DNA of 64,000 nucleotides from Rhizomys pruinosus (GCA_009823505.1 VZQC01006589.1:3836032-3900031); one strand, 5' to 3'; numbered from the stretch's first letter, positions 33,713-47,888 are shown. Notes: a model not told the origin generated them from the letters alone. Numbers and translations: made by a program.

Positions 33713-34255
33713 TATACTTTAAAAAATTGTCCCTGAATTCAATGAAATGAATCCAACCACCACAGCAAGCAGAGAACCATGAGTTGGCTTCAGGATTTAC
33801 AGGGCAAATGCTCCCCAGCTAACAGGTTTTCAGAACATCCAGGATAATGTATCATTCCCAAGGAAATCTAATTCCAATATATTCTAACAAGATATATTTT
33901 ATACTGTAACATGACAAATGTGCTTTCAATGATGCTACTAAACAGGAGTTCTCAGCTGAGATCAGCTATTGGGTCATTTTTAGGCAAAAGGATGTATTTA
34001 ATGACGTCCTAAAGCACTGGGAAGACAGCCTTAACTACGTATCTAAACTGTCACCCAGAGAGTCATAGGATTAAATAGAAGAGAGATCATTTGATAAAGG
34101 AATAACAAGACAATGATGAAGATTTTTAGACGTTACTTACAGAAGAATTTCACAGATCCTGTGGCCCTTCTGTCCCATAGAATCCAGATATTTAAGACAC
34201 TTTTTTCTTAGGTCCATCACCTATAATGGGGAAATGCAAAAATCAATCTGTCTTT
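33713..34255. other. Unassigned AT-rich sequence
   Basis: No gene or clear repeat; lies between L1 ORF2 pieces. Confidence 0.35.
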
Positions 34256-35980
34256 CTCTCTCTCGAGTGAGAAGAGTAATACAGGGGGATCGCTATACAG
34301 AACATCAAACTATACTACAGGCTAAACTATACTACCAGGCTAAAAACAGCCTGGTACTGTTGAGCACAAAAAATGGGACTCAGATTGGACGCCTTGGGCA
34401 GTAACGGAAACTGAGAGACACAAACCTTGAGGCTCATGATCAGTTTCAGCCACGATCATATATTGACAAGGGGGGCCTAGAGAGATGGATGGCTACATCA
34501 AGTGGGAGGAAAGACATGAATCTTCAATGTAGAAGTGGAGGGTGTTGGGTCGAAAGACTGATCATCCGACTGTGTAGAAAGAAATGAAATTAATTAGACC
34601 CTACCTCTTCACCGGTTTTGGTACAGGAAGTCAACGTCCAGACGGATCAAAAGACCTCAACCCGGAAACCCCAAATCGCTGCGAGTGATGAGAATGAGTA
34701 AACTTAAGCAGGCTAGAGCTACAAGACATGAGGCAAGTAGGAAAAAGACTTCCATAATCAGGGTTAAACAGGCAGCTGCACGAAGAATGAGAGACTCGGA
34801 ACAAATGCACAAGATGGGGTGAAACTCATTAAAACGTCAAAAGCTGTCGTGATTCATCGAATGATACAATCAAGGAGGTGAAGAGAAACGCCACAGAGTG
34901 GGAGGAGAAGGCTTCACTGAGGCAGACCAAGTCTGAAAGAAGAGCATTAGTTCGCAGAGATACAGAGCTGACGTGAAAAAAACGAGAGAAGATAAGAAAA
35001 CAAATGAGACACTTCAGAAGGATGGACGCAAACAGATCTGAGATAGAGACTGTCACAGAGGAGGAGATTAGAGAATGGTCCGAGAAGATAATCTTAAGAA
35101 GTGTTCCAACGATGCGCGGGATAATAGTGAATTAAAGGAAATTGACAAATTAAACTAGCCAACTGTTGGTAGATATCACGTTCGTCTGATAGGTATCTGG
35201 CTAGGATCAGGAATACGAAATGATACCAAGTGCTGGATGGGTTGCGGGGATGCAGAGGAAGCTCAGCTCATAGTTCCGATTAGGTCTGGGGGTGGGAATA
35301 GTATAGACTTGTACAGACAACTGTAAATGGAGAAGGCTGGTGTTGGAACAACCCTAGAAGATCAGAATATGAGGCCTTCCAATTTTGACCCAGCACCAAT
35401 CCTGGGTGTATACCCACAAGGCACATCTTACTGCAGAGATACATGCACAGCCTATGTTATTGCAGCTCTGTTTCACAATAACAAAAAGCTGTAACCAGCC
35501 CAGTGCCCCTCAAGCTGACAGTGATAGAGAAAATGTGGTACAATGTATACAATGGTGTTCTATGCAGCAGGAAAGAAGGACAATATCATTCCAACAATTT
35601 ACCTTTGCAGGTAAATGGATGGAGCTAGAAGAAAATTATTTAAGTGAAAGTAACACGGCCCAGAAAAACAATGAGACAAATGGTGTCCCTCATATGTGGA
35701 TGCTAAGACCATAACCCCAGATATAAATATTTCTCATGGAGAGGGATGCATAGAAAAGAACAACAACAAAGGAACTGATCAGAAAACGGACTGAAATGGT
35801 TGAATTGGGAAGGGTGAAAGGGGCGGGAGAGGGACACGGGTGAATATTTGATTAAATGCATATTAATTGATGTGAGTTCAACAAATATCCAGTTTTCCCA
35901 AGACACTGTCTTACAGGTTACATGGTGTTTTAGGACTTTAGTAAAATGTAAATATGTGTATATTAAACAATATGGATTTA
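34256..35980 (+). pseudogene. L1 ORF2 3' part and start of 3' UTR, very noisy
   Basis: Order follows the last third of ORF2: AAACTATACTACAGGCTAAA and CAGCCTGGTACTGTTGAGCA (34309-34360), a stretch with GCCACAGAGTGGGAGGAGAA (about 34890), then TCCTGGGTGTATACCCACAA (35400) and GTAAATGGATGGAGCTAGAA (35610). The region 34500-35350 is full of small indels and CpGs relative to what an L1 should show; 35380-35720 is cleaner. Confidence 0.7.
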
Positions 35981-37916
35981 AACAGGGCTCTGATAAAAAC
36001 GGTAATCATCTGAGTTAAATGGAGAATATAAATCGCTGTTGTCCACATTTGTTTTTACATAAAATCTGTATTACAATACTTTGGGGGATTGGCACATACA
36101 AATGTCTCTATAATTTCTCTGTTGTACATATCACCTTGTAGCATTCTCTCTTTCACTATAAGATTATTTAATGTAAAAATTAAGTTTGCTTCCCAAGTTA
36201 ATCACATACAGTCACCAAAACAGATGGGTGAATTTGATGGAAATCTGTGCCTTGATTCCAACCTATAGGTATATGTAAATACAACTGTCTTGAGACTCAT
36301 GGGTCAAAAACAAAAAATACCTAAAAAAAAGGGGGGGGGAAATACAGAAAGACATGAAAAACCTTTTCACAAAAACTTGGCAATTCAAATCTTAAAACTA
36401 AACACAGGAAAGATTTGTATGTTCCAACAGGTCAAAAATGTCACAACTTAATGGCTGAGAAAGAAAAGATACAGCTTTGCAAATTGAGTAGGATGTACCA
36501 GAAATGCCAACAGAAAGGTTGAACCCCATGATGAATATTGAAAGGAAGAAAAGCCTCGATTTCTACAAACATCGAACCCCTCTGTGGATCCGACTTGTAA
36601 CAACTACTAAATGATTCCTAACGAAACTTACCTTCTAGGTGCTGCAAAGTTTTAATATGAGAGAACACTTCTTACCTCCCCTCCATAGAATAAGGAGAAG
36701 TATGATGATGATGAGGTCCGTTCTCCAGCTGGTAAGTTGGAGACAACTATTATAAAGGTAATCTCTTAATAAAACCGGTAAAACTGCTTCTTTAATTGAC
36801 TAATAGACATAGGAAACTGTAAAAAGGATTATTCTCCATTACGCAACCAAATATAATAAAGTCTTCTTAAGCTATGCAATTAAGCAAAACATATTAATAA
36901 AGGAGAGCTCTGACATCAGCAATATGGATTATTCTACCAGGGAGATGTTGGCTCGGAGTTCCAAAGCCCCCACAAAAGGTAAAGGCTTCTTGCTCTAAAC
37001 TGGGATACCTTGCAAGAAGAGAAGTGATAAAACCCTGCTGTCGAAAACCTGACATTAACATGGGAAAGACTCGTTATTTGAGCAACCGGTGACACAGAGT
37101 GTGCAGTAGTGTCAGATGGCCTCTGGAATGACCAGAGATGTTAGCAAGGCTCACTACAACCAAGAAAGCGTATTACGGGGTCTCCTTGAGTAAAAAGACT
37201 CTCTGCCGTTCTAGCACCAGCGATACACCTCACCTTGCCTGTGAGAATTATAGTGCACGCAGAGGCATGGACATATGCCTGTATTATCGCCAAAATGCTA
37301 ATTGGCTATTGGGCTCTCTCCTGAGAGGAATAACCCACGGCTGAACCACAAGCTTACATCTCTAGCGGTTAGGAGATGGTTTTATAAGCCACAGTAAGAC
37401 CCCCTGTCATATTTAGCAGGAAAAAAATGTAATTCAGTGGATTAAGCATACCATCCAAACATATGTGTCTATACAAAGTAACCTACCTATATGACTATTA
37501 GTACTGTTTAAGTACTGATATATCTAATTGCTTATGCATCATTAGTAGAATCAAAAGAGTTTTATTCGTGGGCAAACTGTCAGCCCATGGAAAGGAAACA
37601 GCCGAGAATTGACCAAGTCCAAGACAACAGCCTCCAGAGAAAGTAGACTGTTTTTGCTTTCATCCACCTGTGCCCCTTTTTTATGAACCCTAGGGATAAT
37701 CTGCGGAAGAGGGGGCCGGGTAGAAGTAAGGGCTGTGATGGGGGTGAACAGTGAAACTACAAAAATATAGACTAGACACTCCATGTTGATCAACTTGTTT
37801 GAACATATAAGCCCCCCTCCCCCCGCTGGATGGCGGTGGGATGCCATGGGCTGTGTGGGTTTGGGCACAAAGCCTACAAAATGGTTTTACATGAGGATGC
37901 TTGTACTCATGAAAGA
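35981..37916. other. Unassigned, possibly L1 3' UTR plus low-quality sequence
   Basis: No gene seen. Runs such as AAAAAAAAGGGGGGGGG at about 36321 and scattered CpGs continue the noisy character up to the N at 37917. Confidence 0.35.
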
Positions 37917-37917
37917 N
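37917..37917. other. Single N: contig join
   Basis: Followed at once by a TTC/TC-rich tract, a typical contig end. Confidence 0.9.
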
Positions 37918-38070
37918 TTCTTCTTTTCTTCTTTCTTTCCTTCCCTTCCCTTCCCTTTTTCCGGCCCTCCCTTTCTCTCTCTCTCTCGCTCTCTCGCTCT
38001 CTCCGCTCGCTCCTCTCTCTCTCTGAACTCTCCCTCTCTCGCATCCGCGCTCTTCTCTCTCTCTCCTGTT
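37918..38070. repeat. Polypyrimidine tract
   Basis: CTTCTTTC, TTCCC and CTCTCTCG blocks; very few purines on the plus strand. Confidence 0.93.
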
Positions 38071-38170
38071 TTGGCGTGCTTGAGGACAGGGTCTATTTCT
38101 GTACCCAGACAGCCTTCAATTCCTGATCCTCCTCCGTCTGCCTCCTGAGTCCCAGAAATAAAGGTGTGTG
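38071..38170 (-). mobile_element. Diverged B1
   Basis: GAGGACAGGGTCTATTTCTG to CCCAGAAATAAAGGTGTGTG. Confidence 0.65.
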
Positions 38171-38204
38171 TAGCAATAGAAGGCCAGAAACATTTTTTTC
38201 TTTT

Positions 38205-38432
38205 TTTCATTTTATTTGTTATATTAATTTTATGTATATGAATATACTGTCCACATGTAGGTTTGTGCACCCGTGCGTGCAATCCGCGGAGGTTGAAGAG
38301 GGCGTCGGATTTCCCTGAACTGGAGTTAAAGACACTTCTTTCTCAGCCGCCATGTGGGTGCTGGGGATAGAACCGGGTCTTCTGCAAAGAGTAGTCAGTG
38401 CGCTTAACTTCGAGGCCATCTCTCCAGCCCCC
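38205..38432 (-). mobile_element. B2 SINE
   Basis: Antisense: TGTATATGAATATACTGTCC to GAGGCCATCTCTCCAGCCCC, with several retained CpGs. Confidence 0.94.
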
Positions 38433-38550
38433 AGAAGCATCTTAAACACTAAGAGGAAAAACAAGAAAAAATTAAAAAAAAATTTTATTTCTAAAAAGCA
38501 TCTTGCGTAAAAATGTTACATGTACTACCATGAAAAGATTTTAGAGACCT

Positions 38551-38554
38551 TTTC

Positions 38555-38586
<32 letters not shown>

Positions 38587-38822
38587 TTTTTTTTTTTTTT
38601 ATTTCTTATGTGGATGAATGTACTGTTCTACAGCAGGTCTGTGCACCCGTGTCGTGCAATGCCGCGGAGGTCAAAGAGGGTCTCGGATCCCCTGGGATCT
38701 TGGAGTTTCCTGGAATTGGAGTTTCAGACGGCTCGCGGCCGCCATGTGGGTGCTGGGATCGAACCCGGGTCCTCTGTAAGGAGCGGGGTCGGCGCTCTTA
38801 CCGCTAGGCCATCTCTCCAGCC
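38551..38822 (-). mobile_element. B2 SINE with long T run
   Basis: Poly-T from 38551, then GTGGATGAATGTACTGTTCT to GGCCATCTCTCCAGCCCC; CpG-rich, so probably young. Confidence 0.94.
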
Positions 38823-38867
38823 CCTAATACCTTTTCATAGTGAAGTTATAAACATCAAGAGATGGCA

Positions 38868-39026
38868 AGCTGGCCGTGGTGGTGCACGCCTTTAAAAAAA
38901 AAAAAAAATTGGGGAGGCAGAGGCAGGGAAATCTTTGAGAGTTCAAGGCCAGCCTAGCACAGAGTGAGTTCAGGATAGCTGGGGCTACAGGGAGACCCTG
39001 TCTCGAAAAGACCCCCACCAAAAAAA
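38868..39026 (+). mobile_element. B1 SINE with internal A-run
   Basis: GCTGGCCGTGGTGGTGCACG; 15 As replace the AATCCTAGCACTTGG segment. Confidence 0.9.
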
Positions 39027-39204
39027 TCATAGATGATGTGAGTTTACTATTACATACTTTAATTCCTATATAAAGGCCTAGAAACTTTTCACCAAAACAT
39101 CAGTAAATCCTCTCAGTGTGAGGTTTGGTCCCCACTTCCATTCACTTTTCTAAATAAGCCTGTACCATCTTATACAGAAAATTAATCAGATAAACTCTTC
39201 TGTT

Positions 39205-39475
39205 AAAAGTGAAAACTCCCTGTGCTGGAGAGATGGCCTAGCGGTTAAGAGCGCTGACCGCTCTTGCAGAGGACCCGGGTTTACGATCCCAGCACCCATC
39301 AATGGCCGACTGAGGAACGGTCTGGTTAACTCCAATTCCAGGGAAACTCCAGTTCCGGGGAATCCAACGCCTTCTTCTGACTTCCAGGCAGTGCAGGACA
39401 TGAGTGCACAGACCTACATGCAGACAGTACATTTAGAAACATAAAAAATAAAATTAAAAAAAGTGAAAACTCCCT
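39205..39475 (+). mobile_element. B2 SINE with target-site duplication
   Basis: B2 from about 39222, flanked by AAAAGTGAAAACTCCCT at 39205-39221 and 39459-39475, a perfect 17-bp target duplication. Confidence 0.95.
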
Positions 39476-40014
39476 CTCAGAGTACGTCTTACAGCTTTTG
39501 AAGCATCCAAATAAAAGAACAGAAGGGACCCTGTGGAGGCTGCCTTCCATCACCCTTCATCATTTAAGAAAGCAGTCTACACTAGGACTGTAGTTCATGG
39601 AGTGTTTGCTTAGCACATGTAAAAAGATGTCATTAAGCTGGGCGTGGTGGCAAAAAAAAAAAAAGAGGAGGAGAAAAAGGAAGGAAGGGAGGTTGGTATT
39701 GGTAGTTGAGTACGGAAGCATAGTGAAGTCATTACTTAAGGAATGACTTCCTTCCGGCAGCTCGCTTCAGTGTCAATAACTTGGGTAGAGGGACTATGGC
39801 CAATTTGCGTTCTAATAAAGGGAACTGAAAAGAGCCCTTGGCGAGTTCAATAAAGGTAAAAGTTTAGGATTAATGGTATATATTTTGGGGTCTCTTTGCC
39901 TAACTTCCAACAATTAACTCTGAATCAGTGTGTATGATTCTACCTGAATGTAATTTGCACCCAGTCCTTCAATATACCATTGAGGTCAGAAAAGACTTGT
40001 TGGTGAATCCCCTG

Positions 40015-40123
40015 GAACTGGAGTTTATTAAATGGTGTCAGCCACCATGTGGGTACTGGAAACTGAACCTGGGTCTCCTGCAAGAGCGGCCACTTAACTG
40101 CTGAGCCATCTCCACAGCCCCCC
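40015..40123 (-). mobile_element. B2 SINE 5' part
   Basis: CAGCCACCATGTGGGTACTG to GAGCCATCTCCACAGCCCC. Confidence 0.85.
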
Positions 40124-40315
40124 ACTTTTGTTTTTTAACTGTGGCCTTCACTAGAGTCTCTAGATACTGTATGATGAGTGTAACAGGGAAAACCATCTGA
40201 TGTCTCTGACTTAGAACTGTGTCTGTTCAAACCAACCCCAGGTAGAACAGACTCATGGAAGTTGTCTTCTGACCGCCATAGGTGCCCCGTGGTATACGCA
40301 CAAAATAAATATTTT

Positions 40316-40420
40316 AAAAATGCCCTTGCTCTGTTGCTCAGGCTGGACTCCAACCCGCAGGAATCCTCCTGCCCCAGCCTGGGTAGTTCAGGGATTATGG
40401 GTGTAAGTCACAATGCCTGT
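40316..40420 (-). mobile_element. Old B1/Alu-like fragment
   Basis: CTCTGTTGCTCAGGCTGGAC and GGTGTAAGTCACAATGCC: ancient 7SL-derived. Confidence 0.6.
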
Positions 40421-40740
40421 CTGCCCAGCCCTCTTCTCATTTTTGAGACTGGGTCTTAAGTGTCCTCCGCGAGGGGCTAACCTTCACCTCGCCTCAGCGG
40501 CTGAGTAACTGAAATTACAATATGGTAGATAAATTAATTTATTTATTTGTTTATTATTTATTTATTTTATTTGTTATTGTCTTTTTCTTTTTTAAGGCAC
40601 GGGCCTCTCCTGCAGCTCAAACTGTCCCTGGGAAAAGCGCTAATGTAGAACCAGAACATCTGGAACTTATAGAGAGCTGCCTGCCTCTGAACTTTTTTAT
40701 TTTTAGATGACTTTTATTTATTTATTTTTTATTTGTCTAT

Positions 40741-40870
40741 TTCAGACAGGGTCTCCCTTCAGTCCCAGCTGGCCTGGAACTCATTCTGTAGAGCAGGGTG
40801 GCCTTGAACTCACAAAGATCCACCTGCCTCTGCCTCCCAAGTGCTAGGATTAAAGGCGTGCGCCACCATA
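40741..40870 (-). mobile_element. B1 SINE
   Basis: TTCAGACAGGGTCTCCCTTC to GCGTGCGCCACCATA; abuts the Tmem42 promoter region. Confidence 0.94.
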
Positions 40871-41099
40871 ATGTAGGTCTTGAGATTTCTAGCAGAGTGG
40901 TTTTTCTCGGCGCCTGTCCCGGCAGTGCTCTGTCTCAAGCCACACAGCTCTCCAGATCCATTTCCTGCATCCACTTTTGAGGGAGGAGAGGGGACAGGCG
41001 CGGCAGCTGCAGCCACCCTCTGTAAGGTACAGACGGGTTTCCGGATCTGCGAAGCCGGGACTAGGGCAGTTCGGGTGAGCATCCTTGCAAAGCTCTGCG

Positions 41100-42426
<1,327 letters not shown>

Positions 42427-42660
42427 CTGGGGCTGGAGAGAGGCCAGAGTTTAAGCACTGGACTGCTCTTGCAGAGAACCCGGTTTGATTCCCACCACCC
42501 ACATGCAGTTCGAGACCGTTCCCTTAAACTCCAGTTCCAAGGGGAATCTCGACACTCACCTTTTCTTTTTAGGTACTGAAATTAACAGGTGCAACTTGCA
42601 TGCAACAGGCATAACAATTCATAAGCACAACAAAATAAATAATAAATTAAAAAAAAAAAA
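42427..42660 (+). mobile_element. B2 SINE
   Basis: GGGGCTGGAGAGAGGCCAGA head, diverged in the A box; ends in a 10-A run. Confidence 0.9.
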
Positions 42661-42959
42661 CATTTTTTTTTTTTTTTGCAATTTAAAAATTTTAAAAACA
42701 ATTACGAAGCCACACTGCCCGGGGATCTTGTCCTGGTGACACTTCAGGCAAGTGACTTGATGGGCTCAGTTCTTTATCTCTAAAATGAAGTTCAGAAATA
42801 AAAGAATGCCTTGGGAAGGGTACAGGTAAGAGCGCAGAGGGGCTGCCAGAGTAGGCTGTAACTTGTACATTTGTACATGTTGTGTGTGAGTGGAGGGAAG
42901 CTAGGTTCATTCATGCTTTAAAATCAGTCACCAGGCCTGCTTTTCTTTTTTTTTTTTTT

Positions 42960-43405
42960 TTTGTTTTTTTTTTTTGTCCTATTTTGAGATAAGGTCCGAC
43001 TTGTTTTTTTTTTTTGTTTTTTTTTTTTAATTTTATTTATTTCTGTATTGGAACAATGAATGTATTGTCTGCAGGTCTGTGCACCCTTGTCGTTCAATGC
43101 CGCGGGGTTCAGAAGAGGGTCTCGGTTTCAGAAGAGGGTCTCGGTTTGAAACTGGAGTTCTCCTGGGACAGGAGTTTCAGAAGGTTCTAAATGGCAATGT
43201 GGGTGATGGGGATTGGAACACGGGTCATATGTAAGAGCGGTAGGCGATCCTAACCGCTTGGCCATCTCTCCAGCCCGGAGATAAGGTCTCCTTGTAGCCC
43301 CAGCTGGCCTGAAACTTCTATGTCGACCACCAGGTGGACCTCCATCTCACAAAGATCCACCTGCCTCTGCCTCCCGAATGCTGGGATGCAAGTCATCCCC
43401 CACCA
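42960..43405 (-). mobile_element. B1 SINE split by a B2
   Basis: The B1 pieces 42960-42996 and 43278-43405 share GAGATAAGGTC at both edges (42986-42996, 43278-43288), the target duplication of the inserted B2. Confidence 0.88.
43021..43276 (-). mobile_element. B2 SINE nested in B1
   Basis: Antisense, TTTTATTTATTTCTGTATTG to GGCCATCTCTCCAGCCC; GAAGAGGGTCTCGGTTT is duplicated internally. Confidence 0.93.
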
Positions 43406-43960
43406 CTCCAGTTCTCCTGCCCCCACCACTGCAGCTCTCCGGGCCCACTCTTATTCTCTTACTCTGTGAGAATATTAGCTACTTGGCCCTTTGGTAGTGG
43501 TTAAGCATTGGTCACTGGAGAACTAATGAGGATTTGTGTTCAATAGAAACATTGGCTCAGTTAGTGTTTTGCTTCTGCCAAGGTCATAAGGCAAGAGAGG
43601 GTCTTTCCTGAGTTTGAGTCATCTGTAAGGTGAGTCTCCTAGTGACAGAGTCAAGCCCTGCATGGGAAGTTCTGAGGCCCCTCTGAGCTATGAGGGACCC
43701 TTAGAAGGGGTCTGATGGCAGTCACTACACCCCTGATACACTGTGAGAGGGGTATAGGTCACACTGCCCGTGGGGGATGTTGCTGCATCACTTATTGCTA
43801 AAAAATGAAAAAAAAACTGAGAGAAAATGCAGGACAGTTATGGCAGAATGCATGATCTGGGATGGGGTGGGGTGGGGTGGGGGGAAGGGAAAGGGAAATA
43901 TGCCTGAACTGAATTGGAAAATGATGTATGAAATACACAAAGTATCACTAATAAAAAAGA
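43406..43960. other. Intergenic, no gene seen
   Basis: Nothing recognisable apart from a GGGGT run near 43862. Confidence 0.4.
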
Positions 43961-43961
<1 letters not shown>

Positions 43962-43991
<30 letters not shown>

Positions 43992-43993
43992 AT
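43962..43993. repeat. (AAAT)n
   Basis: About eight AAAT units directly before a B2 3' half. Confidence 0.92.
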
Positions 43994-44130
43994 CTGTCTT
44001 TAACTCCAGTTCCAGGGGAATCTGACACCCTCTTCTGACCTCCGAGGCATTGCATGACACAGGTGCACAAACCTACATGCAGATAGTACATTTATACACA
44101 TACAAAAATAAATAAAAATTTTTTAAATGT
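43994..44130 (+). mobile_element. B2 SINE 3' half
   Basis: It begins CTGTCTTTAACTCCAGTTCC, i.e. at the point where other copies here lose their 3' half, and ends AAAATAAATAAAAATT. Confidence 0.88.
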
Positions 44131-44442
44131 GTTTTAAAAGACTGAAGACCATGAAAACACAAACAGCTGAATGAAATAACTAAAAAAATTTTAAAGTATG
44201 AGATTAGAATTCAATAAAAAGACAGAATCTCTGAAAAAAGCCAAACTAAAATAAAATTTGAAATGAACTCAAACAAACAAAAATACTTAAAGGAAAGGAG
44301 CAAAAAGGAAGTGGAAAAGAGAATATCAGATCTTGAAGACAAGGCTGGGGGAATGATTTCTCAATCAAAGAAAATGTCAAATCTAAAATTACCCAGGGTC
44401 AGGATATGCAAGACCTCTAGGATATTATAAAATGACAAAACC

Positions 44443-44589
44443 AGCTGGGAGTGGTGGCACACGTCTTTAATCCTAGCACTCAGGAGGCAGAGGCAGGTGG
44501 ATCTTTGTGAGTTCAAGGCCAGCCTGGTCTACCCAGTGAGTTCCAGACCAGCTGGGGCTACAGGGAGACCCTGTCTCAAAAAGACCAAA

Positions 44590-44636
<47 letters not shown>

Positions 44637-44637
44637 A
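44443..44637 (+). mobile_element. B1 SINE with (AAAT)n tail
   Basis: AGCTGGGAGTGGTGGCACAC head; tail expanded into about 12 AAAT units (44588-44637). Confidence 0.94.
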
Positions 44638-44809
44638 ATGGCTGAGGGCATGGCTGTCTGCTACCTTTGCTCCACAGTCCCAGAGGCACAAGTTTGGACC
44701 TAAAGAAGGAATTGGATGTGATAAGGGAAAGTCACCTGGAGATCATGTCCCAGTAGAGGTACAGTTGACTAGATGTGGTGCATCCTAGAACTTGGATGCA
44801 GAGGCAGAG

Positions 44810-45237
44810 TGTAGCAATCGATGCATCATGCATGTGTCCAGCCTTCCATGAGGTGTTCTTCCTCTCTGGACCAGAGCTCTTAGAACCCAGGTCTAAGCCC
44901 TGATAAAGAGGGGGAGGGGGATTGGAAGTGAGCCCAATGGAACAGGAGAGAGAGAGAAAAAAGAAGAGACGAACTCAGAGATGAGACGGGGAACAGTTCC
45001 ACGAGGGAATAACTCGGTTTATTGCTGTAATCCAGGGTTTTTATACAGAAATTTGTGGGGGTTGGGGCATGCAGGATTTCAGGCCATATACTCCAGATCA
45101 CCATAGGACTGTGACAATGCTTTGCTCAAAGCATCAAAGACAATTTGCATCAGTCAGGTTTTCAAAGGCAAGCAGGAGTCCAGGCGGGTGGTTGCTTGCT
45201 GACTCCCTAAGTGCTTCTGCCAAACAGAACCCCTACA
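44810..45237 (-). repeat. 3' LTR, 428 bp
   Basis: It begins TGTAG and ends CTACA, perfect inverted termini. It contains TATAAAAACC (about 45036-45045) and AATAAA (45018-45023) in the order expected for U3-R. Confidence 0.8.
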
Positions 45238-45257
45238 TCTCTCCCCTTTTTCTTTTA
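45238..45257 (-). other. Polypurine tract of the LTR element
   Basis: On the minus strand TAAAAGAAAAAGGGGAGAGA runs straight into TGTAG of the 3' LTR; this is the plus-strand primer site and fixes the orientation. Confidence 0.8.
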
Positions 45258-47441
45258 TTAAAAAAAGGTCTGTTGTCACATAGTGTTATTTTTTTCTTTT
45301 GTGGATACTCTGGGAAATGCAACCTAACCCGGCTCCTACTGGGGGGCAAGAGAACCTGGGTGTGTGTATAGTAAGCTGGAAGTGTGACTTAATGCTCTGT
45401 ACATCAAGAAGGAGCCTTTGGGGTATGGGGCTTTGTTTTAGGTGAATGAGAATGCTGCATATCCCAGTCCCCTAGGGAGCCTCCAAGGGAGGGTGTTGGG
45501 ACAGTGACTGTGGGTCCTGTTTCTAGTCAGACAAAAAGCCTCAGCCTACAACCCCCCTTCATTTTTATTAAAATGGAGCAGTGTTATCATCTTTTCCAGA
45601 GAATTTTTAGGGATGGCTTGGCATTGGACTAGGACACTCTGGACTGTAAACCCAAACTGGCTTTTGACAAACCAGGAAGCTGACCTCCTAAGGTAGAGAT
45701 TGGCCCTAACAAAAGGGATTATGTGGGTGGCCTAGAGAGTCTTGGGTTGGGGACAGGCAATAGGGCTTTGTCAACAACCCATATATAAAGACATTTTTCC
45801 TCCCCCAAGACACAGGCATGTGACATTTTCCTATTAACAGCAACACTTTTCTCCCCCCAAGATATACAGGTATTATTTGATTCTGCTCAACATAGATGGT
45901 GATTTTAATTGCACCCCCAAAGTCTTAAGTTTGGCTGGAAAGACCTGTATATGTATCTATGTTGATGGAATAAAGTCCAGTCTACGAGAGTCCACAACTA
46001 TCCTTTTGGCCTCTGGCATGTTTTTTCTTTAGGGAGCAGCTCCTAGGCTTTGGAGAGAAGGAGGGGAGGGTGGGTGAGAAGCATAACAGTCCATTCTTTG
46101 TTGAAGTTAGCACCTAGGGCCTTGTAGTCTGTCCCAGCCTTTTCCCAGTAGGAGGTTGGCAGCTTGGCCCCAGCTCTAAGTCTTTACTGGAGGGCAGAAG
46201 GCTGTGGGCCTGTAGTTAAGTGAAGCAGGGGCCCAGCAGGTGGCCTCAGGCTGAGCAGGAGTTTAGACCTTCCAGGGGGTGCTTTCTGCAGTTTACTGAT
46301 GGAATATGAATAGTAAAAGCATAGGCACTTAAGTAAACATTATTTATTATACTAGGCTGTGCTGTTGGTATGGCACAGGTGGTTAGAAATACCACTTTTT
46401 ATGTTACTGTGGGTATTTATACAAAATACCTCATTTATCATTTTAGTAGATAAACAGATGAAGGCTAATTAAAGTCCTTTTAAAAATAAAATATTTTAGC
46501 CCTTTAACATTAAGTTTGAAAAACAAAATAATGTATCAGTTTAGTACTTGGGGTTTTACCCATAGCCTTTTAGCCTTGATAGATTTATTGGGCCTGATTT
46601 TTGACTTGATAAAAGACAGCTGTAATATATTTTACTGATACAATTGGCTGTTGGGAGAAGCCCCAGCCAGTACAGTACCTGGCTTTGATACATTTTTTTA
46701 ATAGACGTTTTTTGAGAAACAGAATATCCCTCCAAGAGATCTTATGTCTCTTAATGTAAGGAAGAAGTTAAGCTGTATTTTTTAGAGCATTATATTAATT
46801 TTTTTCTTTTATTTTAGGAGAATTTACCCTTTGTGAAAACCATAGTACTACTTACCCATGCAGGAACAAGTGCTTTGAGGTCCATCATTAAGAAGTGAAA
46901 TGAAGTCTTTTAAAGCTAAGCTATCTTGTAGATAAAAATGTTACAGATAACATCACAGAAAGACATTGGAAACACTGGTATGCATCAATGTTAGGCTGTC
47001 ACCTGGAAATCCAGTATGAATTAGGAGTAAGAGTAATAAAACTTGTAGTTCTAATAAATTTAAGTCCAATCTTTTATATTAATAGCATTTGATCAATTTT
47101 TAAATAACATAAGTAATTTAGTTTACCATTATATAATGGGTGAATACATTTTGGATAAAAGTAAACATAAGTTAGAAAAACCTTGATTAAATGTACATTA
47201 TGATTTTGGAGTTACCTGATTAAGACTTGATCCTGAAGAAATAAAGTTTATGTATATAATTTTAACTTTTAGTTATTACAACCCCCAGATACATTACTTT
47301 AAGGTATAAATTTTATAGAATTGGTTTTACAGATCCTTTTTGGGTGTTGTCGGATCATAACCAGTAGATGACAGTACATACTCAATAAAACTTTGAACTG
47401 TCACATATGTAAATTTATGTTTACCCTTAATAAATTAATTA

Positions 47442-47668
47442 GGGCTGGAGAGATGGCCTAGTGGTTAAGAGCTCCTACTGCTCTTGCAGAGGACCCAGGT
47501 TCGATCCCCAGCACCCACATGGTGGCTGAGAACCGTCTTTAACTCCAGTTCCAGGGGAATCTGACACCCTCTTCTGACCTCTGAGGCATTGCATGACACA
47601 GGTGCACAAACCTACATGCAGACAGTACATTCATACATATAAAAAAAATAAAAAATATTTTAATTAAT
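47442..47668 (+). mobile_element. B2 SINE inside the LTR element
   Basis: GGGCTGGAGAGATGGCCTAG head; ends CATATAAAAAAAATAAAAAA. Confidence 0.94.
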
Positions 47669-47679
47669 TTATTTGTTAG

Positions 47680-47880
47680 CTGCTCAAATATTCTAACAGA
47701 CCTGAGTTAGGGAAAGAAAAATGTTAATCTTAGTTCTAGAGTTAGCCTTTACTAAGTTTAAACACTAAATTCATGTAAGCAGTAAAATTATAACAATTGG
47801 AAAAAAGGTTAATCTTCATTCTAGAGTTAGCCTTTACTGAATTTAAACATTAAATTTATGTAAGCAGTAAAATTATAACA
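47680..47880. repeat. Imperfect 80-90 bp direct duplication
   Basis: TTAGAGTTAGCCTTTACT(A/G)A...AAAATTATAACAA occurs at about 47737-47802 and again at 47819-47883. Confidence 0.8.
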
Positions 47881-47888
47881 ACTTAATT

